Shown: in pieces, positions 1 through 6,405 of the stretch
Numbering within the stretch: the first letter of the stretch is position 1
How the letters are laid out: every line of letters begins with the position of its first letter
From: ANME-2 cluster archaeon
Lineage (GTDB): Archaea > Halobacteriota > Methanosarcinia > Methanosarcinales > Methanocomedenaceae
Assembly: GCA_023544495.1 (NCBI GenBank)
Contig: JAMJFV010000111.1
Coordinates: forward strand, 1 to 6,664
Reading direction: 5' to 3'
Length of the DNA: 6,664 nt
Position numbers and translations under genes: made by a program
Notes under the pieces: model-generated
What the model saw: only the letters and a program-made list of their open reading frames with translations
What the model was told of the DNA's origin: nothing
Database searches by the model: none

Positions 1-1053
1 GGCGACTGCAAATAATGAAATGAACAAACCCCAGAACAACCACATAGAACCGTTTTGCTGCATCACAAAATAAATGAACAGTGACATAGATAACAGCACG
101 AACGGCACAACAGCGGATATATATGTAGCCCTGGGACCAATCATGGCACGCATGATATGTCCACCGTCTAGCTGACCGGCAGGTATCAGGTTCAGCGCGG
201 TTACCAGCATACCGACCCATCCGGCAAAGGCCACCGGGTGAATGGTCATTTCATTGCTCAATCCTCCCAAAAAACTGGCAATAAAGGTAAATAACACAGG
301 CAGTGAGAGTTTATAATAAAGAAAACCATCCTGGGGCACAATATCTACCGGTGGCAGGGACAGACCGATGGCTGTTACGATGATAGAAGCAACAAGACCG
401 ACAACCGGCCCGGCAATTCCCACATCGAACAGGGCGGTCCTGTTGGGAATAGGACCCCTGTGCTTGATGATGGCACCCATAGTGCCTATTCCGATAAAAG
501 GGATGAAATAAGGCAGGGACGTTTTCATACCATGCAGCTTTGCAACAATATAATGGCCCATTTCATGGGAACCCAGCACGAACATTATAGCCAGGGTAAA
601 CGGCGCTCCCCTGATAATCTGTTCAGGATGTGCGAACGGGTCCACCCCAAAGAACATGGAACCAAAGAACATGGTTGTGAAAACGGTAATTACCGCCAGC
701 ACCACATTCAACCCTATTCGCTCAGGCTTTTCTTCGATCGGGGCCACTATCAGGATATGTTCACCCAGTTCGTACGCCATCTGGACACCGTACCCCATGA
801 TAGATAAGGGTGTCCACAGTCGCCTGATCACATCTTTTGGGTCGTTTATCGGGGTGCCTGAAAAAAAGTATGCTCCATTTTCGTATGAATACTCATAAAT
901 CTTAAAATCCGGTACTTCTGACCTGATAAATTCGAGTAAGTTAATTTGGCTTTCAGTAATGTCAGTAGTATCAGTAGTATTAGCAACGTCAGTTGTATCA
1001 GCTCTACCAGAATTATCCCCTATACCAGTGTGACTGCTATCATTTTTTGTCAT
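1..1053 (-). CDS. Site-2 protease-like zinc metalloprotease, family M50 (EGY-like), 3' end missing
   Basis: Partial gene: 351 codons are open from the ATG at 1053 to the window edge, so the C-terminus is missing. I translated it by hand on the minus strand. Family M50 proteins are polytopic membrane proteases that cut substrates within or next to the membrane. Seen here: a soluble N-terminal part (about residues 1-115), hydrophobic segments from about residue 115 on, the zinc motif HEMGH at residues 163-167 (H163, H167 ligands, E164 catalytic), followed by YFIP and GAI stretches as in plant EGY and related archaeal proteases, and a second motif PAGQLDGGH near residues 291-299, in which D296 would be the third zinc ligand. 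No PDZ or CBS domain is visible in the part present. The start overlaps the upstream stop as ATGA (1050-1053); an AAGGAG lies 13 nt upstream (1067-1072), rather far, so translational coupling is likely. Substrate unknown. The family call is firm; the role is not. Confidence 0.9.
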   Translation of the reverse strand, partial: MTKNDSSHTGIGDNSGRADTTDVANTTDTTDITESQINLLEFIRSEVPDFKIYEYSYENGAYFFSGTPINDPKDVIRRLWTPLSIMGYGVQMAYELGEHILIVAPIEEKPERIGLNVVLAVITVFTTMFFGSMFFGVDPFAHPEQIIRGAPFTLAIMFVLGSHEMGHYIVAKLHGMKTSLPYFIPFIGIGTMGAIIKHRGPIPNRTALFDVGIAGPVVGLVASIIVTAIGLSLPPVDIVPQDGFLYYKLSLPVLFTFIASFLGGLSNEMTIHPVAFAGWVGMLVTALNLIPAGQLDGGHIMRAMIGPRATYISAVVPFVLLSMSLFIYFVMQQNGSMWLFWGLFISLFAVA

Positions 1054-1457
1054 AATATGTCTACAACTCCTTGTGTGCCGTCAACCCGCACCATGTCTCC
1101 TGTTTTGATAGTCCTGATAGCATCAGGTTCTGTACTGTCCACCATAGGGATATCAGATATGATGGCACCCACGGCCACGATGGGCTCGGCAGACCGGTTG
1201 ATAACTGCTGCAGGAGCAGTACCGTTCTTCTTTAACTGGTACATTACATAAGAACCCACGGTCGAGCCTTTGCCTGCAGGGAATACCAGTACTTTACCGC
1301 TTATGCTCTGTCCCTTCAATTCGTGTTTTTCCTCAACGATTATGCCGGTCGCAGGATCAACACTGCCCAGGAATGAGATGGATTCACTGGTAACCAGTGC
1401 CACGCCCTGGCCACATCCATGCGAAATCGGTCTTCCTTTCAGAGTCCTAATCAACAT
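1050..1457 (-). CDS. Phosphomevalonate dehydratase small subunit (aconitase X swivel domain, DUF126)
   Basis: A 135-residue protein of the DUF126 / aconitase X swivel family. With the large subunit it forms the archaeal phosphomevalonate dehydratase, converting (R)-mevalonate 5-phosphate to trans-anhydromevalonate 5-phosphate (characterised in Aeropyrum and Methanosarcina). Seen: N-terminal KGRPISHGCGQG (residues 7-18), then the hallmark FPAGKGSTVGSY (59-70). S65 in GKGST is the best candidate for the catalytic serine contributed by this subunit. AVINR (84-88) and the C-terminal DMVRVDGTQG (121-130) also fit the family. The start codon overlaps the large-subunit stop by 7 nt. The GGAGG (1459-1463) sits only 1 nt from the ATG; the next codon is TTG at 1454, 4 nt from that site, so the true start may be one codon later. 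A stop 9 nt upstream in frame excludes a longer form. Often misannotated as 'aconitase subunit 2'. Confidence 0.92.
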   Translation of the reverse strand: MLIRTLKGRPISHGCGQGVALVTSESISFLGSVDPATGIIVEEKHELKGQSISGKVLVFPAGKGSTVGSYVMYQLKKNGTAPAAVINRSAEPIVAVGAIISDIPMVDSTEPDAIRTIKTGDMVRVDGTQGVVDIL

Positions 1458-2656
1458 CCCTCCCTTTCATCTCTGCGCTCCCCCGGGCTCTTCGTGGTTA
1501 TTCTTCCTTTCAGGCAGTCGCGAATGCTGCCCAGAGCTGCCCCAACCCCGCACATGCCAGGGATATACTTCAGCGCCTTGCCAGAATCGGTGAGCACGCA
1601 TCCGAAACGGTCAGTGGCAGGGGATACTACCATGCAGGTGTCTGCAAATACTTTTGCACCGCTGGCCTCTATCTTTCGTACCGTATCTGGAGATGCATCC
1701 CTGACCTGGCGTGATGTGAATATCCACACCTCTTTTTCTACCTTCACTCCGTCAAGTAACCGGGCAGCTGATTCCAGTTCCTCCTGTGAATAATGGGGGC
1801 AGCCAAGAGCTGACAGGTCAACCTCACGGACGCAGTTCTTCTCAAACACTTCATCGAGTTCGACACGTTCAATGGTAATGGTCTCTGCAGGGGGATGGTA
1901 TGACCTGGATTCTGGAGTAATACCTTCCACGTGATACAGTGCCACTGCACCCGAGGCGGCCATGGCAGCACCCAGTGCTTTGAGTTCAATGTCTGCGGGC
2001 TTTGACCGTAACCTGAACATAGGAACGTCGGAACCCACCTGCGCCCCCGCCAGATAACCCAGCGCGCCATAGTCTGCACCTGATAACGGGCAATCGACCT
2101 GCACGGAGATACCAGGTGCCCGGTTCTCGTCTAAATGGTATCCGTAGTTTGCGGTCTTGCCTATGAGGGCAGCAGCAAGCGCCGATGGTCCACCTTCCCG
2201 GTTGGTCCTGGCGCCGATAACGGAATTGGCATATGAGACCGCTGAACTTTCGCTCCAGGCCAGGTGGTCGCCATATGAAGCAAGTGAGGCATCGATATGA
2301 TACGGGGTACACGTGCATTCGCATCGTATTCCCAGACGCCGGTATGCTTCAATGATCCTGATCTGATGTGCTGCAAATTCTTCATCGACTCCCATCTCGC
2401 GCCAGCGTTCAAGGTCCATGCCGGCAGGGTTCAGTATGGAAGGGACCACCACTTTTCCATTAAGGTCAGATATCCATTCAAGTCCGGCATCACCGATGGT
2501 CCGGTAACTGACTCCGGCGATCTGGGTACTTTTTATGGGTACCAGTGAATCTGCACCGTAGATATCACCCAGAGCAGTAAGAAGCTCCATAGCCGTTTGG
2601 AGGGTTGGCCCCATCTCCCCATCCAACAATGCTTCCTCCTCTCTGGTAAGATGCAA
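1451..2656 (-). CDS. Phosphomevalonate dehydratase large subunit (aconitase X catalytic domain, DUF521)
   Basis: A 401-residue protein of the aconitase X catalytic family, the Fe-S-bearing subunit of archaeal phosphomevalonate dehydratase in the modified mevalonate pathway; cytosolic. Seen: N-terminal MHLTREEEALLDGEMG typical of the family, CECTCTPYH (residues 112-120), the SESSAVSYANSVIGART region (135-151) followed by NREGG, GCPHYS (285-290), DTCMVVSP (339-346) and GMCG (367-370). C116, C286 and C341 are reasonable Fe-S ligand candidates; I assign them by motif, not by alignment. Other members of the superfamily are cis-3-hydroxyproline dehydratases in bacteria; the separate small subunit and the adjacent UbiD gene favour the mevalonate enzyme. 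The start is TTG (2656), chosen because GGAGG at 2664-2668 lies 7 nt before it and the next upstream gene ends 2 nt away. A C-terminal KSPGERRDEREGC tail is charged and probably disordered. Confidence 0.93.
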   Translation of the reverse strand: MHLTREEEALLDGEMGPTLQTAMELLTALGDIYGADSLVPIKSTQIAGVSYRTIGDAGLEWISDLNGKVVVPSILNPAGMDLERWREMGVDEEFAAHQIRIIEAYRRLGIRCECTCTPYHIDASLASYGDHLAWSESSAVSYANSVIGARTNREGGPSALAAALIGKTANYGYHLDENRAPGISVQVDCPLSGADYGALGYLAGAQVGSDVPMFRLRSKPADIELKALGAAMAASGAVALYHVEGITPESRSYHPPAETITIERVELDEVFEKNCVREVDLSALGCPHYSQEELESAARLLDGVKVEKEVWIFTSRQVRDASPDTVRKIEASGAKVFADTCMVVSPATDRFGCVLTDSGKALKYIPGMCGVGAALGSIRDCLKGRITTKSPGERRDEREGC

Positions 2657-2658
2657 TC

Positions 2659-3927
2659 TTAATCCTCCAGCATGGACGGACGCATGAACTTATATTCCTC
2701 GCCCGGTATCATGGTGGCATCCAACCCCATTTTAGTAGTATTTCCATTTGGCATGCACATGGGGTCAAGACTGCTGCCCCTGACATCGGGATACACAATG
2801 AGGTCGCGGTCTGCCCTGAACCGGGTGGCAATGGCATACTCAACATCGGACAGGTTGAAGATATCAATGTCATCATCAACGACCACAACATGTTTCAGGC
2901 TCCGGTGGGCAGCAAATGTCGCGTCTATGGCCTTTCTTCCATCATCTTTACGTATCTGGTGGATCTGCACAACGGCATGCAGGTAGGAACATCCTCCCGG
3001 GGTCAGTACTGCATTGCGCACATCACAGACCTTGCCCACTTCTTTCATGATAAGCGGTTCATAGGGCACACCCATAAGCATCTTGTGTTCGCCTCCGGCA
3101 GGCATGATAGCATGATAGATGGGATCGTTCCTGTGCATGACCCTGGTAATATGGATAAGAGGTTCCTGCCTGATAATGTCCAGGGTACCGGTAATATCCA
3201 CAAATGGACCTTCATCCACCCTGACCTGTGGATCGATGTATCCTTCCAGCACCCATTCAGCATGGGGTACTTTGATACCGTTCTCAAGCTGGAACAGTTC
3301 CACCGGACGGCCCAGGAGCGCGCTTGCGTACTGGAATTCCTTTCCCTCAGGCACCCTGGTGGTGGTTGCCAGCAGCACTACCGGGTCTATACCGATTACC
3401 ACTGCTATGGGCAGGGGTTCGCCTGCCTGGATTGCGGTTTTATGGAGGTTATATGTATGCCTGTTCTCGACCAACCTACCCACCATAGTATCTTTTCCTG
3501 TTATCATGAGCCTGTGGATGGAGGCATTGTATACACCGTTGTATTCTGATACTACTACTCCTGCAGTAATATACGGACCTCCGTCCCGGGGGAAATAGGT
3601 AAGGACAGGTATCGTGTTCAGGTCCACATCGTCTTCTATAACTTCCTGTGAAGGTGAATTACTGACCATCACTACGTTACCATCGGGTTCTGTGTCTGCA
3701 AGATAATGTACCATATCCTGCGGTGTGGTCCCCAGTGCCTTTGCCATCAGCTGCCGGTCGGCAATAATGTTCATCACCACCTTGTGCCCCATTACATTGT
3801 TGAAAATGACCGGGTTTTGGCTATACATAACGTTCCTGGATACCTCAAGACGGGGTGACAATAGGTCATCGATTTCCAGAATGGTCCGTTCCGATCGTAA
3901 CTGCTGGATAAAATTTCTGAAACTCAT
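2659..3927 (-). CDS. UbiD-family decarboxylase, probable trans-anhydromevalonate 5-phosphate decarboxylase
   Basis: A 422-residue UbiD-family protein. UbiD enzymes use prenylated FMN, made by a UbiX partner, for reversible decarboxylation of alpha,beta-unsaturated acids. Here the neighbours (aconitase X large and small subunits) point to trans-anhydromevalonate 5-phosphate decarboxylase, which yields isopentenyl phosphate. Seen: MSFRNFIQQLRSE start typical of the family, NASIHR (residues 134-139, R139 likely cofactor/active-site arginine), AEWVLEGYI (223-231), DEGPFVDITG (238-247; E239 and D244 at the usual acidic positions), VVVVDDDIDIFN (347-358) and KMGLDAT (399-405). It is first in the operon; a TAA lies directly before the ATG, so no longer start exists. 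No clear Shine-Dalgarno is seen upstream, unlike the other genes here. No ubiX is in the window, so prenyl-FMN must be made elsewhere. Generic labels such as '3-octaprenyl-4-hydroxybenzoate' or 'menaquinone' decarboxylase would be misleading. Confidence 0.92.
   Translation of the reverse strand: MSFRNFIQQLRSERTILEIDDLLSPRLEVSRNVMYSQNPVIFNNVMGHKVVMNIIADRQLMAKALGTTPQDMVHYLADTEPDGNVVMVSNSPSQEVIEDDVDLNTIPVLTYFPRDGGPYITAGVVVSEYNGVYNASIHRLMITGKDTMVGRLVENRHTYNLHKTAIQAGEPLPIAVVIGIDPVVLLATTTRVPEGKEFQYASALLGRPVELFQLENGIKVPHAEWVLEGYIDPQVRVDEGPFVDITGTLDIIRQEPLIHITRVMHRNDPIYHAIMPAGGEHKMLMGVPYEPLIMKEVGKVCDVRNAVLTPGGCSYLHAVVQIHQIRKDDGRKAIDATFAAHRSLKHVVVVDDDIDIFNLSDVEYAIATRFRADRDLIVYPDVRGSSLDPMCMPNGNTTKMGLDATMIPGEEYKFMRPSMLED
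2664..2668 (-). promoter_or_regulatory. Ribosome binding site deciding the TTG start of the aconitase X large subunit
   Basis: GGAGG on the minus strand, inside the last codons of the UbiD gene, 7 nt before the TTG at 2656. No ATG or GTG in frame lies nearby, and the protein N-terminus matches the family, so this site fixes the non-ATG start. Confidence 0.8.
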
Positions 3928-3975
3928 TTAAGTATTCTCAGGTTTCAATGATTACTGTATCTAATAAATCTTTTC

Positions 3976-3985
3976 TATTTATAAA
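3976..3985 (-). promoter_or_regulatory. Candidate TATA box for the mevalonate-pathway operon
   Basis: Minus-strand TTTATAAATA, the usual archaeal TATA form. A start of transcription about 25 nt further on would fall near 3952-3955 and leave a leader of roughly 25-28 nt before the UbiD ATG at 3927. An identical 10-bp copy at 4000-4009 is an alternative, giving a leader of about 50 nt. Assigned by eye only. Confidence 0.5.
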
Positions 3986-3995
3986 CATTAATATA

Positions 3996-4058
3996 GTAAT
4001 ATTTATAAAAATATACCTCGCCACATTTACTAAATCATGGTAATACGTAATATTTATA
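3996..4058 (+). repeat. 12-bp direct repeat GTAATATTTATA, 51 bp apart
   Basis: Exact copies lie at 3996-4007 and 4047-4058. Both contain the TATA-like core, and the second copy leads directly into the likely hdrE TATA box. The sequence is AT-rich, so a chance origin or a simple duplication of promoter elements is possible. Confidence 0.55.
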
Positions 4059-4060
4059 TA
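4053..4060 (+). promoter_or_regulatory. Candidate TATA box for hdrED
   Basis: TTTATATA preceded by purine-containing ACGTAA, which could serve as a BRE. Transcription would start near 4083-4087, giving a leader of about 85-89 nt before hdrE. Assigned by eye; it is the best TATA match upstream of the gene on this strand. Confidence 0.55.
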
Positions 4061-4156
4061 AGTTTGATACTTAGGATATTCAGTTTCCAATAGGCGACCT
4101 GATTAATTATGGTCTGTTGACCTATGAAGGATATAATGGTAAATTGTCTTATCTGC

Positions 4157-4163
4157 AGGAGGA
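4157..4163 (+). promoter_or_regulatory. Strong ribosome binding site of hdrE
   Basis: AGGAGGA lies 8 nt before the ATG at 4172 and confirms that start. It is the only strong Shine-Dalgarno in the divergent region; the opposite UbiD gene has none. Confidence 0.85.
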
Positions 4164-4171
4164 AATAGATA

Positions 4172-4903
4172 ATGAGTGAAGCATTTAGTTATTATTCTGG
4201 GGTTCCAACCTTTATAGAGATGCTTAGTATCGCAATGGTTGCAATCCTTATATTTTTGATCGGAATGATATTGAACATGAAAAAATGGGGCGGAGGAAGC
4301 ATCAAAGCATTTCTCAGCGCATTTATCAAATCGGCGAGTGAGAACAAACATCAATCAATAGTTACATCGCTGGTACTAGATATATTACTGCAGCGCCGGC
4401 TTTTAAGACGCAGTCCCTTCAGATGGGTCATGCATATGCTGATCTTCATTGGCTGGGGGGGCATGCTTCTCCTGTCACTTGTGTTCGCTGCCTTTGAAAT
4501 GCTCTCTGAGATCGGTATTGGAAGTTTTGATCTTAATGCCATACGCAACAGCTTTGATGTACCCAACGAAGTACTCGGATACCTGCTTTTATTAGGATTG
4601 ATAATAGCGATCATTCGACGGCTTGTTCTATCAGAAGTCAGTAAAAGGACACAGATATTTGACTGGGTACTGGTCCTGGGTATACTGTTCATCACGGTAA
4701 CTGGGTTCATAGCAGAGGGTTACCGGCCGGATTCGGTCACAGCCTGGTCATTTTTGGGCGCTGATGCGGCACTTGCCCAGTCACTCTCACTGTTCCATGT
4801 GGCCATATCCCTGCTCTTCTGTATCGCATATATTCCCTTCAGCAAATATATGCACATGATCGCAGCACCCCTCACTATTATTGCAAACGGTGGAGGTGAG
4901 TAA
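4172..4903 (+). CDS. hdrE: Heterodisulfide reductase subunit E, membrane b-type cytochrome
   Basis: A 243-residue membrane cytochrome b of the NarI/DsrM/HdrE type. In Methanosarcinales HdrE takes electrons from reduced methanophenazine and passes them to HdrD, which reduces the heterodisulfide CoM-S-S-CoB; the reaction contributes to the proton gradient. Seen: five hydrophobic segments at about residues 14-36, 85-108, 134-150, 163-181 and 204-222, and family-type histidines H88 in RWVMHMLIFIGWGG (84-97), H209 in LFHVAISLLF (207-216) and H228 in SKYMHM (224-229), the likely heme b ligands. An arginine/lysine-rich loop (RRLLRRSPFR, 75-84) precedes the second segment and would face the cytoplasm. 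The gene is directly upstream of hdrD with a 1-nt gap, the same order as in Methanosarcina. A DsrM or NarI assignment is less likely because hdrD follows immediately and no dsr or nar genes are seen. Confidence 0.93.
   Translation: MSEAFSYYSGVPTFIEMLSIAMVAILIFLIGMILNMKKWGGGSIKAFLSAFIKSASENKHQSIVTSLVLDILLQRRLLRRSPFRWVMHMLIFIGWGGMLLLSLVFAAFEMLSEIGIGSFDLNAIRNSFDVPNEVLGYLLLLGLIIAIIRRLVLSEVSKRTQIFDWVLVLGILFITVTGFIAEGYRPDSVTAWSFLGADAALAQSLSLFHVAISLLFCIAYIPFSKYMHMIAAPLTIIANGGGE
4892..4899 (+). promoter_or_regulatory. Ribosome binding site deciding the hdrD start
   Basis: GGAGGTGA, a near-perfect match to the archaeal anti-Shine-Dalgarno, lies inside the last codons of hdrE and 5 nt before the ATG at 4905. 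It favours that ATG over an in-frame TTG at 4881, which would add eight residues and has no such site. Confidence 0.88.
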
Positions 4904-4904
4904 C

Positions 4905-6236
4905 ATGGCTGACGAAAAAAAAGCCGTTGAGAAAAATATACCTGAGATCCCGAAAGGGGAACCTTCCATAAAAACTGATGTCATAGACCCTATATCCCTC
5001 ATGCAATATGATGCATGTACGAGATGCGGTGAATGTGATAATTGGTGTCCGACCCTTGATGCCATGAAACGTGATATGAACATCTCTCCCAGGGATAAGA
5101 TAGGCCGGTGGAGGAATTTCATGGGCAAGAACTACGGTCTTATGGCCAGATTGTTCGGACCAAGGAAGATACCGGAAGAAGATATCCAGAATTTCAATGA
5201 TCATCTTTTCCACTGTACCACCTGCGGTGCATGCGGCACAGTATGTCCTGCCGGTCTTAATACCATCGAGATGTGGGAAGCAACAAGGCAACAACTGGTG
5301 CTACGTGGCAACGGACCCTATGGAAAGCAGAGCCTGTTCCCCAAGCTCATTGGTGAAATGCACAATCCCTACATGAAAGAACAGAAGGACCGCCTGCTAT
5401 GGGTACCTGATGATGTTAAGATAGCAGATAATGCTGAGATCGCTTATTTTACAGGATGTACGGCAGGATTTAATATGCAGGTTCTGGCGGTCTCCACGGC
5501 AAGGGTCCTGAACAAGCTGGATGTTCCATTTACCATGCTGGGCGAAGATGAATGGTGCTGTAGTTCTGCACTTATCAGGACCGGTCAGCCTCATATCGGT
5601 GATACGCCAAGAGAAGCTGCTATTCATAACGTGGAAGCACTGGAAGCAAAGGGCGTAAAGAAAGTGCTCTTTGCATGTGCCGGCTGTTTCAGGGCCGCAA
5701 CCATTGACTGGCCTCGGCTCATGGGACGCAAACCCAACTTTGAGGTAGTCCATATTACTGACTTCCTGGCAGAACAGGTAGAACAGGGTAAGATAACGTG
5801 GGAGAAATCCCTTGAAGGTAAGACCATTACGTATCATGACCCCTGCCACCTTGGACGCCATGTCGGTGTGTTCGAGGGGCCGCGTAAGCTGATCGCCAGC
5901 ATGCCAGGTGGAAATTTCGTCGAGATGGAGCGCAACCGTGAGCTTCAGCGCTGCTGCGGTGCCGGCGGTGGTGTCAAGGCCGGAATACCTGAACTGGCAT
6001 TGGGTGTTGCATCTGCGCGTATCAAGGATGCACTGGATGTAAAGGCAGATATCCTCTCATCTGCATGTCCGTTCTGCCGGCGTAATCTCGGTGATGGCAG
6101 GAACAGTGTCATGAGTTTGGAGACCGGTGATTTCAATAAGCGGGATAACGAAGGGAATGACATGCAGGTAGAAGACCTGATAGTGCTTACCGCAGAACTG
6201 ATGGGTCTGTCCACAAAGATAAAATCCGAGACATAA
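4905..6236 (+). CDS. hdrD: Heterodisulfide reductase subunit D, catalytic iron-sulfur protein
   Basis: A 443-residue catalytic subunit that reduces CoM-S-S-CoB to the two thiols using electrons from HdrE. Seen, in order: a charged N-terminal stretch (residues 1-25); two ferredoxin-type CxxCxxCxxxC motifs for [4Fe-4S] clusters, C38-C41-C44-C48 and C104-C107-C110-C114, each followed by proline; then two CCG domains of the kind that hold the non-cubane active-site clusters in HdrB. CCG 1 has C185, C218-C219, C258 and C261; CCG 2 has C314, C350-C351, C388 and C391. All ligand cysteines are present and the spacings (32 and 38, then 35 and 36 residues) fit the family. The protein is equivalent to an HdrC-HdrB fusion. 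It carries no signal or membrane segment and would bind HdrE on the cytoplasmic side. HdrD-like proteins also occur with lactate or glycolate oxidases, but the tight hdrE linkage makes the methanogenic enzyme much the best reading. Confidence 0.95.
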   Translation: MADEKKAVEKNIPEIPKGEPSIKTDVIDPISLMQYDACTRCGECDNWCPTLDAMKRDMNISPRDKIGRWRNFMGKNYGLMARLFGPRKIPEEDIQNFNDHLFHCTTCGACGTVCPAGLNTIEMWEATRQQLVLRGNGPYGKQSLFPKLIGEMHNPYMKEQKDRLLWVPDDVKIADNAEIAYFTGCTAGFNMQVLAVSTARVLNKLDVPFTMLGEDEWCCSSALIRTGQPHIGDTPREAAIHNVEALEAKGVKKVLFACAGCFRAATIDWPRLMGRKPNFEVVHITDFLAEQVEQGKITWEKSLEGKTITYHDPCHLGRHVGVFEGPRKLIASMPGGNFVEMERNRELQRCCGAGGGVKAGIPELALGVASARIKDALDVKADILSSACPFCRRNLGDGRNSVMSLETGDFNKRDNEGNDMQVEDLIVLTAELMGLSTKIKSET

Positions 6237-6258
6237 GGATCGCGAATCAATACTCCGT

Positions 6259-6296
6259 GTTTAGCGCTTGTGCGCCAAACCCATTTCTTTTTTTCT
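6259..6296 (+). terminator. Hairpin and T-run terminator after hdrED
   Basis: Inverted repeat GTTTAGCGC / GCGCCAAAC (6259-6267 and 6272-6280) with loop TTGT and one A-C mismatch, giving eight paired positions. It is followed by a T-rich stretch with seven Ts at 6288-6294. It lies 22 nt after the hdrD stop. T-runs are enough for archaeal termination; the hairpin may add stability to the mRNA 3' end. Confidence 0.7.
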
Positions 6297-6405
6297 GGTA
6301 TTTCTGAATGACACTATATCTAACTTGACTTTCAAAGATAACTGAAAAACGTCCTATTTTTTGAAAAAACCTACATCCCACGCCTTCGTCACACATTTAT
6401 ATATT

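Larger units (their letters stand above)
3928..4171. other. Divergent intergenic promoter region
   Basis: A 244-nt AT-rich gap separates the UbiD gene (minus) from hdrE (plus). It contains three TATA-like elements (3976-3985, 4000-4009, 4051-4060), a 12-bp direct repeat, and a leader region of about 85 nt before hdrE with short complementary segments. I see no convincing small ORF, tRNA or other RNA gene here. Confidence 0.75.

Noticed and set aside
460..1251. Plus-strand open frames at 460-807, 656-898 and 946-1251
   Set aside because: They lie antisense to the M50 protease and the aconitase X small subunit, whose motifs are clear on the minus strand.
1451..2656. Aconitase or cis-3-hydroxyproline dehydratase function for the large subunit
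   Set aside because: Members of the superfamily with that role occur mainly in bacteria; the separate archaeal small subunit and the UbiD neighbour favour phosphomevalonate dehydratase.
2890..3549. Long plus-strand open frame (219 residues) opposite the UbiD gene
   Set aside because: It is the antisense shadow of a well-conserved UbiD coding sequence; composition is unlike a real protein and no family motif or ribosome binding site is seen.
2659..3927. UbiD protein as a ubiquinone or menaquinone biosynthesis enzyme
   Set aside because: No quinone genes are adjacent, while both subunits of the preceding mevalonate step are; context decides for anhydromevalonate phosphate decarboxylation.
4172..4903. 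Cytochrome b as NarI or DsrM
   Set aside because: The fold is shared, but hdrD follows after 1 nt and no nitrate or sulfite reductase gene is present.
4881..4904. TTG at 4881 as the hdrD start
   Set aside because: The GGAGGTGA at 4892-4899 lies downstream of it and is ideally spaced for the ATG at 4905.
6353..6373. T6-G-A6 palindrome-like tract as a second terminator
   Set aside because: With a single central base it cannot form a hairpin, and similar A/T tracts are common in this AT-rich gap.
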